The notes below the pieces were generated by a model. It did no database searches, was not told the DNA's origin, and was given only the letters and a program-made list of their open reading frames with translations. From Ornithodoros turicata (taxonomy: Eukaryota; Arthropoda; Arachnida; Ixodida; Argasidae), in the NCBI RefSeq assembly GCF_037126465.1, contig NC_088204.1, forward strand, positions 75,825,807 to 75,889,806: a DNA stretch of 64,000 nucleotides. Reading direction: 5' to 3'. The translations under genes and the position numbers were made by a program. How positions within the stretch are numbered: the first letter of the stretch is position 1; each line of letters begins with the position of its first letter. This document shows, piece by piece, positions 45,050-55,904 of this stretch.

Positions 45050-45245
45050 AGATACTCTTCAAAGGGGGTGTTATTTTGCACCCCGGAGTTAGGACGTTTT
45101 ACCCCCGTAAAGGAGTCGGTACGACCCCTTTTTTTTTTTTCAGAGTGTAGGAAGAAAAAGGGAGTAATGACTGAGACCAGGAGGTAAAATAGGGTAAGAG
45201 TGGGAAGTTACTCCCCTGCTACTCCTTTGTTTCTCAGGGTGTAGG
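45050..45245. repeat. Small CACTCTGAAAA-type inverted-repeat elements
   Basis: ACTCTTCAAAGGGGGTG..CCCCTTTTTTTTTTTTCAGAGTG (to 45147) and a following AGGAAGAAAAAGGGAGTAA..TTTCTCAGGGTG. Ends resemble the CACTG elements at 13313 and 53020. Confidence 0.5.
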
Positions 45246-45586
45246 GTATACGAAAGAGACGTGACCTTTCGTGTGCCAAAGGAACTGGGTTTAACGCTTT
45301 TAAAATGGTCTCGCCAACTCGCCGAGGTTGAGTGAGCAAAAGAGCAGCTGAATGAACATGACTCTCAAAATACCTGAAATGAGGATGACTGAGCAGCACT
45401 GTGCTAACCAGGAAAAGAGCGGGTATCCCAAGTACTGTCCACTAGTGCTTACATGACATATCGCATGTATCGCTAAATCAAGTCGAGAATATCGTTGCAG
45501 ATTCTTTACATTATAGATCATTTTAGGTTCGTATAGCGAGATCACGTGGAAGTGCTGTACAGGGGCGTTGTGGCAAGACGAGGCGT

Positions 45587-45637
45587 AGGTACTTCGAGGG
45601 GTAGGTACTTTCGAGGGGTAGGTACTTTCGAGGTAGC
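45587..45637 (+). repeat. 17-bp tandem repeat (GGGTAGGTACTTTCGAG x3)
   Basis: Three near-identical units immediately upstream of the LINE L1 copy 2. Confidence 0.8.
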
Positions 45638-45664
45638 GGCTAGTGCTTTACTATTTTTCTTCTT

Positions 45665-46095
45665 ATGCAGTTCTCCCCTCAAGATGCCGCATTAGTTTAT
45701 CGAATGCGCCTCGTTGTGGCTTTTACAGCTCAGTGGCGTTACCGCTTGAGACAAGTCGAGTCTCCCCAATGCAGTCACTGCGGTGCTGTAGAAGATCTAG
45801 AGCCCATTCTTCTCCATTGCCCACGCAACCAACCTTCCCGAACCGTACTCTCCGGATCCCTTAACAAGCTAGACTCTCGCCCCTCCTCTCACACAAAATT
45901 GCTTGGTCCCTGGCCACATACAGCCCACCAACGGTTTCCCCTCAAAGCTCTCTTCACCTCCATAGGACCTTGATCCTTATTGTGAAGGGGCTCATTATTT
46001 CATTCCCCGCATCACCACCAGCAATGGGGTAGAGCATCGCCCCTGGCGATGAAACACCGCGTTCATCATTTGGCAATAACGTTGTTGTTGTTCTA
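45665..46095 (+). pseudogene. LINE 3' end, family L1 (copy 2)
   Basis: Frame 45665-45973 encodes the same Cys-rich C-terminus (CSHCGAVEDLEPILLHCPRN) followed by the longest uninterrupted C-terminal tail of the family in this window. It then has the shared 3'UTR and a shorter GTTGTTGTTGTT tail. This copy preserves the empty target site of the transposon inserted in copy 3 (CTTGGTCCCTGGCCACAT). Confidence 0.85.
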
Positions 46096-46099
46096 TTTC

Positions 46100-46828
46100 G
46101 CAAGTGGAGCTTCGCTGTCATCGTGAGCATTAGTGCATGGCCCGTTCTTCCTTCAAGTGTGCAGAGCGTTCCCGTAGTTCTTCCATTAAGCGCTCCTAAT
46201 TATTTTACCGGTGTTTCGCTGTGTCTCTCGCAGAGGAACAACAATCTTTCCATGTGAAACAACGTTCGTGCTTGCAGCTGCAGAAGCAGCGATGTTCTTT
46301 ACAGCTCGTATATTATTAGAAGAGAGCGCACGAGACTCGCAAGCTCAACATCACGAACAAATAAATCATGACACCGCTCAGGGTGAAACATAGTTCGTGA
46401 CTCAGTTTTCAGACTTTCGAAGACCACAACCTTCACAAATGCTGTTTAAGCGCGTAGTCTGCGATCACATTTGGAGACAAATATTAACATCGCGCACTTG
46501 TAGATGATTTCTGTTTATTTCTTGCCAGCGTGGTTTTGTGAATAGGTCGTGCCACGCATGTAATTGGCTCGTCCTTTCATCCTAAGTGATTCTACAGATT
46601 GTGTAAAACATTTTTTTGCATGGCGAATGCGTATCCATTTGTACACCGCATCCGTAGCAATACATATAGCTTCAATGTTTGGCACACCACCGACCAATCC
46701 AGATGACCTGTCAGGCCTTTTGTGCCTGGACCACACTCCATTAAAGCTGAAACGAAGTGAATGAGATAAAGGGAAAATAAACAGTACGTACATTGAATCT
46801 GCACCGCCTCATAACGGGACATGAACTT
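46100..46828. other. No gene recognised
   Basis: Open frames on both strands at 46515-46834 overlap; no domain seen. Confidence 0.3.
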
Positions 46829-47076
46829 GCCCAATTGGCACTTAGTTCATCGAATTCGCCTCGATGTGGCTTTTACAGCGCAGTGGCGTTACCGCTTGAG
46901 GCAAGTTGACTCTCCCCAATGCAGTCGCTGCGGTGCTGTAGAAGATCTCGAGCACATTCTTCTCCATTGTCCACACTATACCAACCTTTCCGAACCGTAC
47001 TCTCCGGATCCCTTAATGAGCTGGACTCTCGCCCTCCCCCCCCGTCCCTCTCTCCCAAAATTGCTTGGTCCCTGGC

Positions 47077-48275
47077 ATAGGTGGGGAAGTTACTTTTATT
47101 TTGTAGTGCACTACCGTTACTCACTACTTTTTCGAAAAGTAACGCGTTACGTTATTCGTTACTGTTGCGGTAGTAGGTAACGCGTTACTAACGCCGTTAC
47201 TTCTGATAAGTAATGCATGTTACTTTTGCATTACTTCACCAGTTGTCCTTATAATATGTACCATTTTTGGTTGAGTCACATAAGTGCATTCCGCAAATCA
47301 ATACAAGCAATGTTAGGCACAAACAAGGGTCACGCATGAACACAACTTATATGTACGATTTATTGCAACGCAGAAGTAGTTGCTGTTCAAAATTTTCATC
47401 GGTGAGCTTCGCCCGGTGGGCTGAGAGGACGCCTAATGACCAGTGAGTGCTCCTTGTCAAGGTTGATAGACACGGTGACCTTTTATCTCATACAGTATCC
47501 AAACAGCCAATTCCTTGGTACTTTGTTACTTGTTCAGAGGGTAGAGGCTATTTTTCTGCCGCTTTTGCCCCATTCGTCCGAAAAATACCAGAGGGAGTGA
47601 AAAACAGAGGTGGTAAACAAAGGTGACACCTCAACCAGGGTAGGTCAACAACCCTTCTTTTGTGTTCTTCGTGGGTGTCGATGTGACCTTCTCGTCATTG
47701 TTGAAGACGAGGAGGAGGAGGAGGAGTGTCGTTGGGAGGAACCCGAGAGGTCTGCCTGCCTGATTAGGCGGCATGTTTCTCGGGAAGGGAAAGGTGGTGG
47801 AGAGGAGGAGAGGAAAGGGTGAAGTGGAAGACCGAGCGGAATCCGCTCGGGGGGAGGATAGCTGCGTCCATGGGCCGACTTCAGGGGAACTGTGCCGGCA
47901 TACGCCTATTACACATCTGAGGGAAACCCAGGAAAAACCCCAGACGGCACAGCCGGCCCGCGGATTCGAACCGCGGACCTCCCAGTCTCCAAGCGCACGC
48001 GTTACCGCTGCGCCACCGGAGCTGGTCTTGTTGAAGACGAATAGAAAAAAATCGGGGATTTTCCCGGATTCTGCAGGCACGGTCCTCGCTCAAGCTTTCA
48101 AGTTCCCGAACACGCAGTAACGCATAACGCCGTTACGCGTTAGTTGTTAAAAATGTAATGACGTTACGTTACTCATTACTTTTCTCCCAAATGTAATGCG
48201 TTACCATATTTCACTACTCGAATGTAACGCGTTACCGGTAACGCACTACTTTGTAACGCGTTACTCCCCACTTAT
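47077..48275. mobile_element. DNA transposon with GTAACGCGTTAC subterminal repeats and 10-bp target duplication (1,199 bp)
   Basis: Ends ATAGGTGGGGAAGTTAC and GTTACTCCCCACTTAT are inverted. The exact 10-bp duplication GGTCCCTGGC (47067-47076, 48276-48285) is present once in the uninterrupted LINE copy at 45900-45920. The palindrome GTAACGCGTTAC occurs four times, two near each end, amid many GTTACT/AGTAAC motifs. A 9-10-bp duplication and long repetitive ends suggest a Mutator-like non-autonomous element, but this is inference. A SINE is nested at 47711-48027. Confidence 0.88.
47711..48027 (-). repeat. tRNA-derived SINE, family B, inserted in a DNA transposon (13-bp duplication)
   Basis: The best-bounded family B copy: flanked by TTGTTGAAGACGA at 47698-47710 and 48028-48040. 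On the minus strand it opens CCAGCTCCGGTGGCGCAGCG with a tRNA A box and has B box GGTTCGAATCCGCG. The body GCCGGCTGTGCCGTCTGGGG follows, then GGCACAGTTCCCCTGAAG, and it ends in a (CTC)n-like tail at 47711. The tRNA head is well kept, so this is a fairly young copy. Confidence 0.92.
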
Positions 48276-48479
48276 GGTCCCTGGCCACATCCAGCCCACC
48301 AGCGCTCTGCCCTCAAAGCTCTCTTCACCTTTCTGGATACCATAGGACTTCGGTCCTTATTGTGAAGGGGCTCATTATTTCATTCCTCGCATCACCACCA
48401 GCAATGGGGTAGAGCATCGCCCCTGACGACGAAACTCCCCATTCATCATCTCGAAATAAAGTTGTTGTTGTTGTTGTGT

Positions 48480-49414
48480 CGTTGTCTGTAGGAAGTTCAC
48501 TTTAGATGACACCATTTATTTTTTGCATAGCTATACGGATATGCTGAACTGAACAGCACGGCAAAACTCTCAAGGTCACGCACGCCATGCTGCTCGACGT
48601 GTTTTAATTGTTCCTTCTTCATGACGGGTAACGTGTGGCTGAACAACGGCGACGCAGAACGGGCTCTGTGTGTGCACAGATCCCTTTAAGTCCTAAGACA
48701 TTCGACAATCTCGTATACACTTAGCCAGTCGCTGCGATAAACCACAGCCTAACTATAAACCGAAGTAGCCTGTGACACGTCTGCTTCGGTAAGATAGGTC
48801 TTAAAGCTGTTAGGCGAGCGGCATCCTATAGCATTTACACAAAGAACTGTCAAGCAGAACAGCACCAAACTTGACTTTTCTGGGCACTATAAGGCTTATC
48901 TGACATCTTCTTTGACAGCTCGAATACACGCAGTTTTTTGTTAAACTTCCGCTCCGCTAAATGCTTTGTTCGACATGACAGCGGAGTATGGAGGGATTTT
49001 ACGTTTGCGCGGTATAGAATATTTGACACGGTTAGCAAAAAGTGACAAACTGTCGCCTTCGCCAGTGCAAGCAGCCTTCGCTAGTGCTTGCCAGCTGCCA
49101 GTCCTGCAATAATAACTTGACAAATGCCTCCCCTATGCGTGAAATATGGAAATTCAATATTGTCGGATAGTATTTTCTTTGTGATACCGCTCCCTCGAAC
49201 AAGCTCGAGGGTTCTGTTTTGAAGTACGTGTTCCTCCAATACACATCTATCAATAAAACACAGTGTAAGATACAGGCCAGAAGGGCTATAGTAACCAGCG
49301 TGCAGCGTTGGGCAATATAGCTACGACTATTTCTAGACCAACTGAGCAGCCAATTACACACATGTGGCCAAACCATGAACAATTCGCCCATCGCTATCTT
49401 CGCGAAATAGGACT
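48480..49414. other. No gene recognised
   Basis: Only short frames; the last part grades into diverged satellite monomers. Confidence 0.35.
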
Positions 49415-50918
49415 AGAAAAGAGCACACAGACTCAGCTGAATTTCCACTTCAATTGGAGTACAAATTTGAGCTCAAACTTGCGCCCTAAAAAGGCCCAGC
49501 GGCTTTTTTTTTTCTCATTTTTTGTTGAAAAAAATTTTTTGTACTAAAAATCAGCAAACAGACTCCACAGAACATGAGCATTAGCTAAACCAAAAATCAA
49601 ATTTGACAAAGGAATACAACCTTCCAAATTTCGACCTCAAAACACCACTGTAAAACTCCAAGAGGCTTAGATTAACTTTTTCTCATTTTTTTTTTCTCAT
49701 TTTCCACGAAAAAATAAAAGTGTTCAAATCGATCTAGAAATGAGCAACCAGACTCAGCAGGACCTGGGCTTTTATTTAAGGTAAGATTTGACAGAGAAAT
49801 AGAACTTCAGAATTTTTGCTCCGAAAAACACCAAGGGGTTAGGCTTACCTTTTTTCTCATTTTCCACGAAAAAATAAAAGTGTTCAAATGGATCTAGAAA
49901 TGAGAAATCAGACTCAGCTGGACCTGGGCTTTTATTTAAGGTCAAACTTGACAGAGAAATAGAACTTCAGAATTTTTGCTCCGAAAAACACCAAGGGGTT
50001 AGGCTTACCTTTTTTCTCATTTTCCACGAAAAAATAAAAGTGTTCAAATCGATCTAGAAATCAGCAACCAGACTCAGCAGGACCTGGGCTTATACTTAAG
50101 GTCTAACTTGACAGAGAAATAGAACTTCAGAATTTTTGCTCCGAAAAACACCAAGGGGTTAGGCTTACCTTTTTTCTCATTTTCCACGAAAAAATAAAAG
50201 TGTTCAAATCGATCTAGAAATGAGCAACCAGACTCAGCAGGACCTGGGCTTTTATTTAAGGTAAGATTTGACAGAGAAATAGAATTTCAGAATTTTTGCT
50301 CCGAAAAACACCAAGGGGTTAGGCTTACCTTTTTTTCTCATTTTCCACGAAAAAATAAAAGTGTTCAAATCGATCTAGAAATGAGCAACCAGACTCAGCA
50401 GGACCTGGGCTTATATTTAAGGTCAAACTTGACAGAGAAATAGAACTTCAGAATTTTTGCTCCGAAAAACACCAAGGGGTTAGGCTTACCTTTTTTTCTC
50501 ATTTTCCACGAAAAAATAAAAGTGTTCAAATCGATCTAGAAATGAGCAACCAGACTCAGCTGGACCTGGGCTTTTATTTAAGGACAAACTTGACAGAGAA
50601 ATAGAACTTCAGAATTTTTGCTCCGAAAAACACCAAGGGGTTAGGCTTAGCTTTTTTCTCATTTTCCACGAAAAAATAAAAGTGTTCAAAGAAATGAGCA
50701 ACCAGACTCAGCAGGACCTGGGCTTTTATTTAAGGTAAGATTTGACAGAGAAATAGAACTTCAGAATTTTTGCTCCGAAAAACACCAAGGGGTTAGGCAT
50801 ACCTTTTTTCTCATTTTCCACGAAAAAATAAAAGTGTTCAAATCGATCTAGAAATGAGCAACCAGAATCAGCAGGACCTGGGCTTTTATTTAAGGTCAAG
50901 TTTGACAGAGAAATAGAA
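49415..50918. repeat. 160-bp satellite array
   Basis: The anchor CCAAGGGGTTAGGC recurs at 49831, 49991, 50151, 50311, 50472, 50633 and 50785, giving periods 160, 160, 160, 161, 161 and 152 (an 8-bp deletion in one unit). Monomers contain TTCAGAATTTTTGCTCCGAA, TTCTCATTTTCCACG(AAAAAATAAAAG) and GACCTGGGCTTTTATTTAAG. Diverged units before 49735 suggest the array has homogenised from the right. It stops abruptly at 50918 against a Gypsy remnant. Confidence 0.95.
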
Positions 50919-50919
50919 G

Positions 50920-51830
50920 CTCTCGAACAGAGAATAGAAAAATCTCGAGGAGCCGTGGGAAACATATCCACCATTGGCCATGGTCCAGCACCAACTTCTG
51001 CCCGATGATGAACTCTCTGCCCAAGATAATAGGAACTGCCAGGCCAGGAAGGTGCAGGGAGCGTTGATTTCGTCGTCTCCCATCGAAACGAATCCGGAGC
51101 ACAACTGCAGCCTGTGCTGGGATGGCGTCATTGGAAGCAGGACGCACAGTGACATCTGTGGATTGCAATTCTACATGCCGTGATACGCAATGCTCGTACA
51201 CACTGTCGCCGATAAGCAAAACGTAGCTCCCGTGTCGATAAGGACGATGTAATCTCTACCCAAAATTCGAACGGCGCTGTTTCCCAAGCAGCACAATGTA
51301 CCGAGTGCAATCGCTGCAACCGAGTGCTACCGGGGTGAGCGGGTAGCTGGAAGGCCTTGAAGGGATTCGTGGAATAAAACACATGCCGTCCACCTGTGCT
51401 TGCTACACTCGACTTTCAGTACATTGTGTTGCTTGGGTTGGTTCCTTATGCTCAATGAAATCTCTGACAGAAAAACCAAGAGGAGCCAAAGCATCTCTCT
51501 GCTGACGAAAGTTAACTTGCTGCTGCAGCTTTTGACTGGTCAAGGCCACGGATAGTAACCGTTTGCTCGCTTTTTTCGCAACTTGCCGACGCCAGTGAGC
51601 GAGAGTTCATGGACGCCGGTTGGCGACCGTTTCCCGATGGCACATTACGGGGGTTTGGTCCTTGGCGCGGGCATTCCCGACGACAATGATCAGGGCTGCT
51701 GCTCAGGGCTGCTCTTCCCCGCCGCGGAACTGACGAGCTCGTACCCAAAAGATTGCGCGCCAGTTAGGAAGCCTACGTTCCCACAACCCAGGGCGTCAGC
51801 GCGTCCGTTCCGCGCGCAGGGGAACAAGCA
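50920..51830 (-). pseudogene. Gypsy-type LTR retrotransposon remnant: gag end and aspartic protease
   Basis: The minus strand reads IVLIDTGATFCLSA (about 51200-51262), the DTGA active site of retropepsins. After a frameshift, PIILGREFI follows (about 51020-51045), the I-L-G-x-(D/E)-F motif that ends the protease fold. Upstream, a Gag-like stretch (LQQQVNFRQQRDALAPLGFS) and a decayed CGNVGxLTxAxS zinc-knuckle-like sequence occur near 51770. A MITE splits it at 51283-51437. No reverse transcriptase follows, because the satellite begins at 50918. Frameshifted and non-functional. Confidence 0.72.
51283..51437. mobile_element. CCCAAGCAGCAC-ended MITE, GGGGTGGA subtype (copy D), in a Gypsy remnant
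   Basis: 155 bp, with more divergence (ACCGAGTGCTACCGGGGTGA in one arm). Flanked by TT on both sides (51281-51282, 51438-51439). It lies just upstream of the DTGA protease motif of the gag-pro remnant at 50920-51830. Confidence 0.88.
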
Positions 51831-51839
51831 GCACAACGA

Positions 51840-52189
51840 AGACACGGTCCACAAAGCCATACCGCATTAAAGGAGCAATGAGATGGCATTTAACGTCGCT
51901 CGAAATCCTGCTAATGGGCTGTGTCGACTATTTATTGGAGAAGGAAGAGGATGGTATAACGTTCTACAGCTGTTGACGAGGTTTGATTCGAAAATCGTCG
52001 CCCCTTGCACAACACCCATCTACTACAATTACAATCCAATCCAACTCGTGTTTCCTCTGTGGGCTGTGGAAGCGGGCTGCGTTTCTTCTTGCCGTTTGTC
52101 ATCGAGTGCATAGCGACTACGTCGTTTACTTTGACGGCAATAACACAGCTGTATTTTTGCGCTCTGCTTCAAACCGCGCTGTACTTGAT
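51840..52189. other. No feature recognised
   Basis: Short frames only. Confidence 0.3.
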
Positions 52190-52600
52190 GTTTCACGAAG
52201 GTTCCCCGGCCGAATAATTCGTAAACAGAAGGCGCTGTCGAAAAGCTTTCCTTTCAGTGAGCCTTGGCCAAGAAGTGAGCAGTGAGTGGCTCATTTGCAT
52301 ACGCTCATTAATTAAATAGAACCCCTAACTTTTTTAATTTTTCTTCGGGCGCTTTCGGAACCTCTGGTTTAACGATGAGAACGTTGAAGCGAAAAGTATT
52401 ACAGAAAAAGAAAAAAGAAGAAAAGAAAAGCTCGCGTCGAGAATTAGTGATTTTTTAGTAATTAATTGGTCTCTATTTACATATTTCTTGCGCGGAGGAG
52501 TGTACCTAGACGCTTTTTCGCTCGACTATCCGGCTGCCAATTACGTTTTACGTCCGCCTGGTTCAATCACGGGGCTGACGGAAGATAAGTAGGGTCTAAC
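52190..52600. repeat. Dispersed repeat family Y (copy 2)
   Basis: Shares CTCATTTGCATACGCTCATTA ATTAAAT, GGGCGCTTTCGGAACCTCTG, ACATATTTCTTGCGCGGAG and TCCGCCTGGTTCAATCACGG, GACGGAAGATAAG with 16330-16978, in the same order. Confidence 0.6.
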
Positions 52601-52702
52601 TTTTTTTTCAATTTCAATCCGGTTCTCCTTCCGAATCAGTTTAGGACGAAACTTTTTTTCAATTTTAATCCGGTTCTCCTTCCGAATCAGTTTAGGACGA
52701 AT
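52599..52702 (+). repeat. Tandem duplication of about 50 bp
   Basis: ACTTTTTTTTCAATTTCAAT CCGGTTCTCCTTCCGAATCAG.. occurs twice back to back with one or two differences: recent local duplication. Confidence 0.85.
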
Positions 52703-52979
52703 TCGGCTTTTGCTCGATTTGTTCCCGGGTTCTAATCACGTGTCGGGCTGTACTATACGTATCACATTCGCTATTTTTTGGCAATTTATGCACTTTAACC
52801 GCGGGCTGGCTTGCTGGACAGAAAGCAAAACAGAATAATCCGATAACACACAAATGTATCAGTAGCGCCCCATTTTCATCCCTAATTATATATTTAAAAA
52901 CAGCAAGCGATCTTTCCCTCCCGAATCCGATGAGTCGATAAATTTCGACTTCACCGGAAGGGTCAGACCCAAAAGAATA

Positions 52980-53262
52980 GGGTGTCTCAATACTAGCTCC
53001 CTCTGCCCATAGGGAACTACATTCTATCAAAAAAGGGCGTGAAAAGGTGATAACTTCTATAGTTACCACCTAGGTCAACATAGCGTCTGATAGGGGATGT
53101 AAAAGGGTGGTAAAAGCAATTATCATATACCCAAATTGCTACAAAAAGGGAGGGGGGTTCGCCCGCCTCGCTTTGCAACCTCAACATATGCGAAAACTAC
53201 TACCTCCTAAAAGGTGTAACTCCTCCACCCTTTTTTTCTAACAGTGTACTATTCAGGCACCC
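52980..53262. mobile_element. TA-flanked MITE, GGGTGTCTCAATACTAG-ended, with nested CACTG-type element
   Basis: GGGTGTCTCAATACTAGCTC .. TACTATTCAGGCACCC, flanked by TA (52978-52979, 53263-53264); family of 28471-28772. Most of its interior is replaced by the element at 53020-53246. Confidence 0.82.
53020..53246. mobile_element. CACTGTTAG-ended small element nested in a MITE
   Basis: Left CATTCTATCAAAAAAGGGCG, right CCACCCTTTTTTTCTAACAGTG, flanked by TA on both sides (53018-53019, 53247-53248). Ends and internal (A)AAAGG(G/T)TG motifs resemble the palindromic 13313 and 14046 elements. Confidence 0.7.
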
Positions 53263-53450
53263 TATAATATGGAACACCCTCAAGAGACGCTTCGGTATTC
53301 CCTCTCCTTCTTTACTCGATGCTCGCTGTGCTGTCGTTCGGCAGGCGAGGTCGCGTGCCTTTATCGTGATGATGACGAAATGCACCGCGAGCGCTGTCTA
53401 CTACTAGTCGGCTAAAGAAGGAGAAGGGCCCGCGGATGGACACGCACTGC

Positions 53451-53732
53451 TGGGGACACGGTTGTCTAAAATCTCCGACCCGTGGCCGAGCACTCTCCTA
53501 TCGACGATGCCGTGCACGAAGGAGCTATACCATTACAGTCTCCAAGGGAAGGCCGCGCAGCGCCGCCTGTCGGGAGAGAGTACCATCGCAGTATCAGCGT
53601 CGGCTGCTAGGGAGAGTACTTCAGCGCGACCTCCCCTCGGGGAGCGTATTGGTATAGTTCCTTCGTGCGCGACATCGCCGGTAGGGGATCGCTCCGCCAC
53701 GGGCTGGTGATATTAGACCACCGTGTCCCCAA
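53451..53732. mobile_element. Long-armed inverted-repeat element, TGGGGACACGG-ended (282 bp)
   Basis: Arms of about 95 bases (TGGGGACACGGTTGTCTAAA .. AAGGAGCTATACCA and inverse TGGTATAGTTCCTTCGTGCG .. CCGTGTCCCCA). Target duplication not evident. Confidence 0.8.
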
Positions 53733-53769
53733 CAGTACTTGGCAGCCGGACTGCAGAGCGAAAGAGCGC

Positions 53770-54195
53770 ATTGGTACGTTGCTCCGCGCAATAAATATGT
53801 AATCCGAAACCAATCAATTACCCGAAAAATCACGAAGTGTCGACGCATTTGTGTGTGTGTGTGTGTGTGCGCGCGTGCGTTTAATATATATTTTTCGCTG
53901 ATGGTCGCGATCGGTTAAAACAGCGTTTCCCAAAACGTGCGACGTAAAGTTTAAAAATTAGGAGTTTTCCTTAATTAATGAGCTAATGCGAATGAGCCCC
54001 TCACTGCTAAGTTCTTGACCAATGAGACAGGGATGATCCTTGAAAAAGCTTTTCGACAGCGCCACCTGTTCACGAATTATTCAGCTGGGAGCACATCGTA
54101 CCTCGAGAAGCCTATACCAGACGCGGCCTATTTCGTCCTATTCATAACCTACGCAACCGGCACGGTATTGGCGCCGAGAAGTTTGGGTGACGCCC
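53770..54195. repeat. Dispersed repeat family Y (copy 3) with (GT)n
   Basis: GCGCATTGGTACGTTGCTCC GCGCAATAAATATGTAA is the inverse of a family Y block at 16815-16870. AATTAATGAGCTAATGCGAATGAGC matches another. A (GT)11-like run lies at 53851-53870. Confidence 0.55.
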
Positions 54196-54199
54196 CCTA

Positions 54200-54980
54200 G
54201 TGTTCACTGAACGAACCGTGTCGTGGGGATGTCCCCGGGCAGTATTCGCATATTGCATTGCGTATCAAAGCATTGCACGTGTAAGAGGCTGTTCAGCGTT
54301 GATATTTCCTGGTGATTCATGACGAAAACGACATATGTGTTTTAAGTAAGTCGCATTTTCGTTCCAATATGACAGTTTTTACTGTAAGTAACAGAAACGA
54401 AACCGAAACGGGGATCCCCACCAAGAGGCGGCACAGTGGCGCCCCTAGTGAGGGTCTCGCCGCCAATACAGCGCAGTGAACTTTATTCGCCGGCAACTTT
54501 CCGATGCAGGCTCCAAAGGCACGCGCATGCGAAAGCCGGCGCTCTTCGCGTATGGCCGTCGATGAATGTGAAACACGAGAACCTTCTTTCCGCGGCAAAG
54601 AAAAACCGCAACGAGCGCGGAAAAACATTGGGTTTTTCGAGATAGAACCGAGACACCGGAAAAGAAGAAAATGAAAAATTCGAAGGAAGAAAGAAAAACC
54701 TGCACAGCGTCAGTAAAGTAGGTTGTCTTCGCCTTGCGGTGAAGTATATTTCGATACCAAAAGCTGGTAGTTAGGAACATGAGTGCGGAAAGATTTGATG
54801 TCGAGAGGAAAGACTGAAATGGCTGCTGTTGCGATGATTGAACCGAGGGATCGTTTACAATAATTTCGAAAAATGAGGCTCATGTATTGTTGTTGTCTGC
54901 GTCAGCCTTTATAGCTATTGCGTCTTTTGTTTCCTGTTATCCTACTTTTTTTTTCGGAGAAGGGGCACTGATATGGAAAA
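54200..54980. other. No gene recognised
   Basis: No domain, SINE head or terminal repeat found. Confidence 0.3.
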
Positions 54981-54984
54981 TGTG

Positions 54985-55057
54985 ATGGGGTAGGATATCA
55001 CCTCTGGCGATGAAACTCTCCAGTCATCATCATCAAATAAAGTTGTTGTTGTTGTTG
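54985..55057 (+). repeat. LINE 3' end, family L1 (copy 4, tail only)
   Basis: Only the last part of the 3'UTR (ATGGGGTAGGATATCACC... CGATGAAACTC) and the AAAGTTGTTGTTGTTGTTG tail remain: an extreme 5' truncation typical of target-primed reverse transcription. Confidence 0.75.
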
Positions 55058-55059
55058 AA

Positions 55060-55780
55060 ACTATGACGTTTTAGTGGGTCACGTGGGGCTATAGCCTTCG
55101 CGTACGTAAGGGATGGCGTGAGGAATCCGCGCATGATTTATGCGGGGCGCACAACGACCAACGTTATGTGCCCAAAGGTAATAGTGTATGAAGCACTAAT
55201 ATCACTGTCGGACGATATTCTAAATGATAATACAAAGGGCCTTCCGATTATGAAATGTATTCTTGAAGTAGCCGGCTCATAGTTCTTTCGCAGGAACTCG
55301 TTTTATTCGTTGGAGAACACTCTGCACCGAAAAACGAAAAAAAAAAGGGGGGGGGGGTCACCTCAGTGCTCCTCTAAGAACTAACGATAACGATAACTAA
55401 GGATAACGATAACGCTTGCTATGCACGAACTCAAGTTTTGTGGCTCAGTAGGGCGGGCCCAATCTTGAACTCCTGCAATTTGAACTACATTGAGCGGAGG
55501 AGTATGTCGCGATATCCCAGCGTTCAAAATCCCAATGCTCAAAATCCAATATACAAAAATCCCAAATTGCAATATTAAAGTTTATACCTGCATGTATTTA
55601 TATGAACGGCTGAGACTAACACCAGAGCGACCGGCGGCAGCCAGAGTGATAAGCTGTCAACGTTTAGTGACAGTAACAGAAACTTTAGTATCCATCCCGT
55701 GGCTTGTTAAAAAGGAAACGAACAGAAGAACCCCACGCGTGAAGGCTCACAGCGACTGTTTTTACAGGATAAAAGGATTA
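55060..55780. other. Gap with (GATAAC)n-like tract
   Basis: ACGATAACGATAACTAAGG ATAACGATAACGC at 55383-55412 resembles GATAACG-rich sequence at 25695-25745 next to the Penelope remnant, possibly the same element end. G-run at 55347-55358. Confidence 0.4.
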
Positions 55781-55901
55781 AAAGAGGATTTCCGGGAATC
55801 CCGGAGGAAATCCCGGGATTTTTCCTTTGGTTCCTTCAGTTCTATGATAATTGTATGCATTGTATGAATGAATGAAATAAAAATGATTGATTGATTGATT
55901 G
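55781..55901 (+). repeat. Retroelement 3' end with (TGAT)n tail
   Basis: GGGAATCCCGGAGGAAATCCC..ATGAATGAATGAAATAAAAA TGATTGATTGATTGATTG: typical RTE- or SINE-type 3' tail; the (TGAT)n tail resembles that of SINE family A. Confidence 0.55.
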
Positions 55902-55904
55902 AAA

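Larger units (their letters stand above)
46830..48477 (+). pseudogene. LINE 3' end, family L1 (copy 3), split by a 1.2-kb DNA transposon
   Basis: The 5' piece (46830-47076) encodes the CSRCGAVEDLEHILLHCPHY motif. The 3' piece resumes at about 48276 with the shared C-terminal and 3'UTR sequence and ends in the GTT-repeat tail at 48477. The interruption is exactly the element at 47077-48275, flanked by a 10-bp duplication. Confidence 0.88.
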
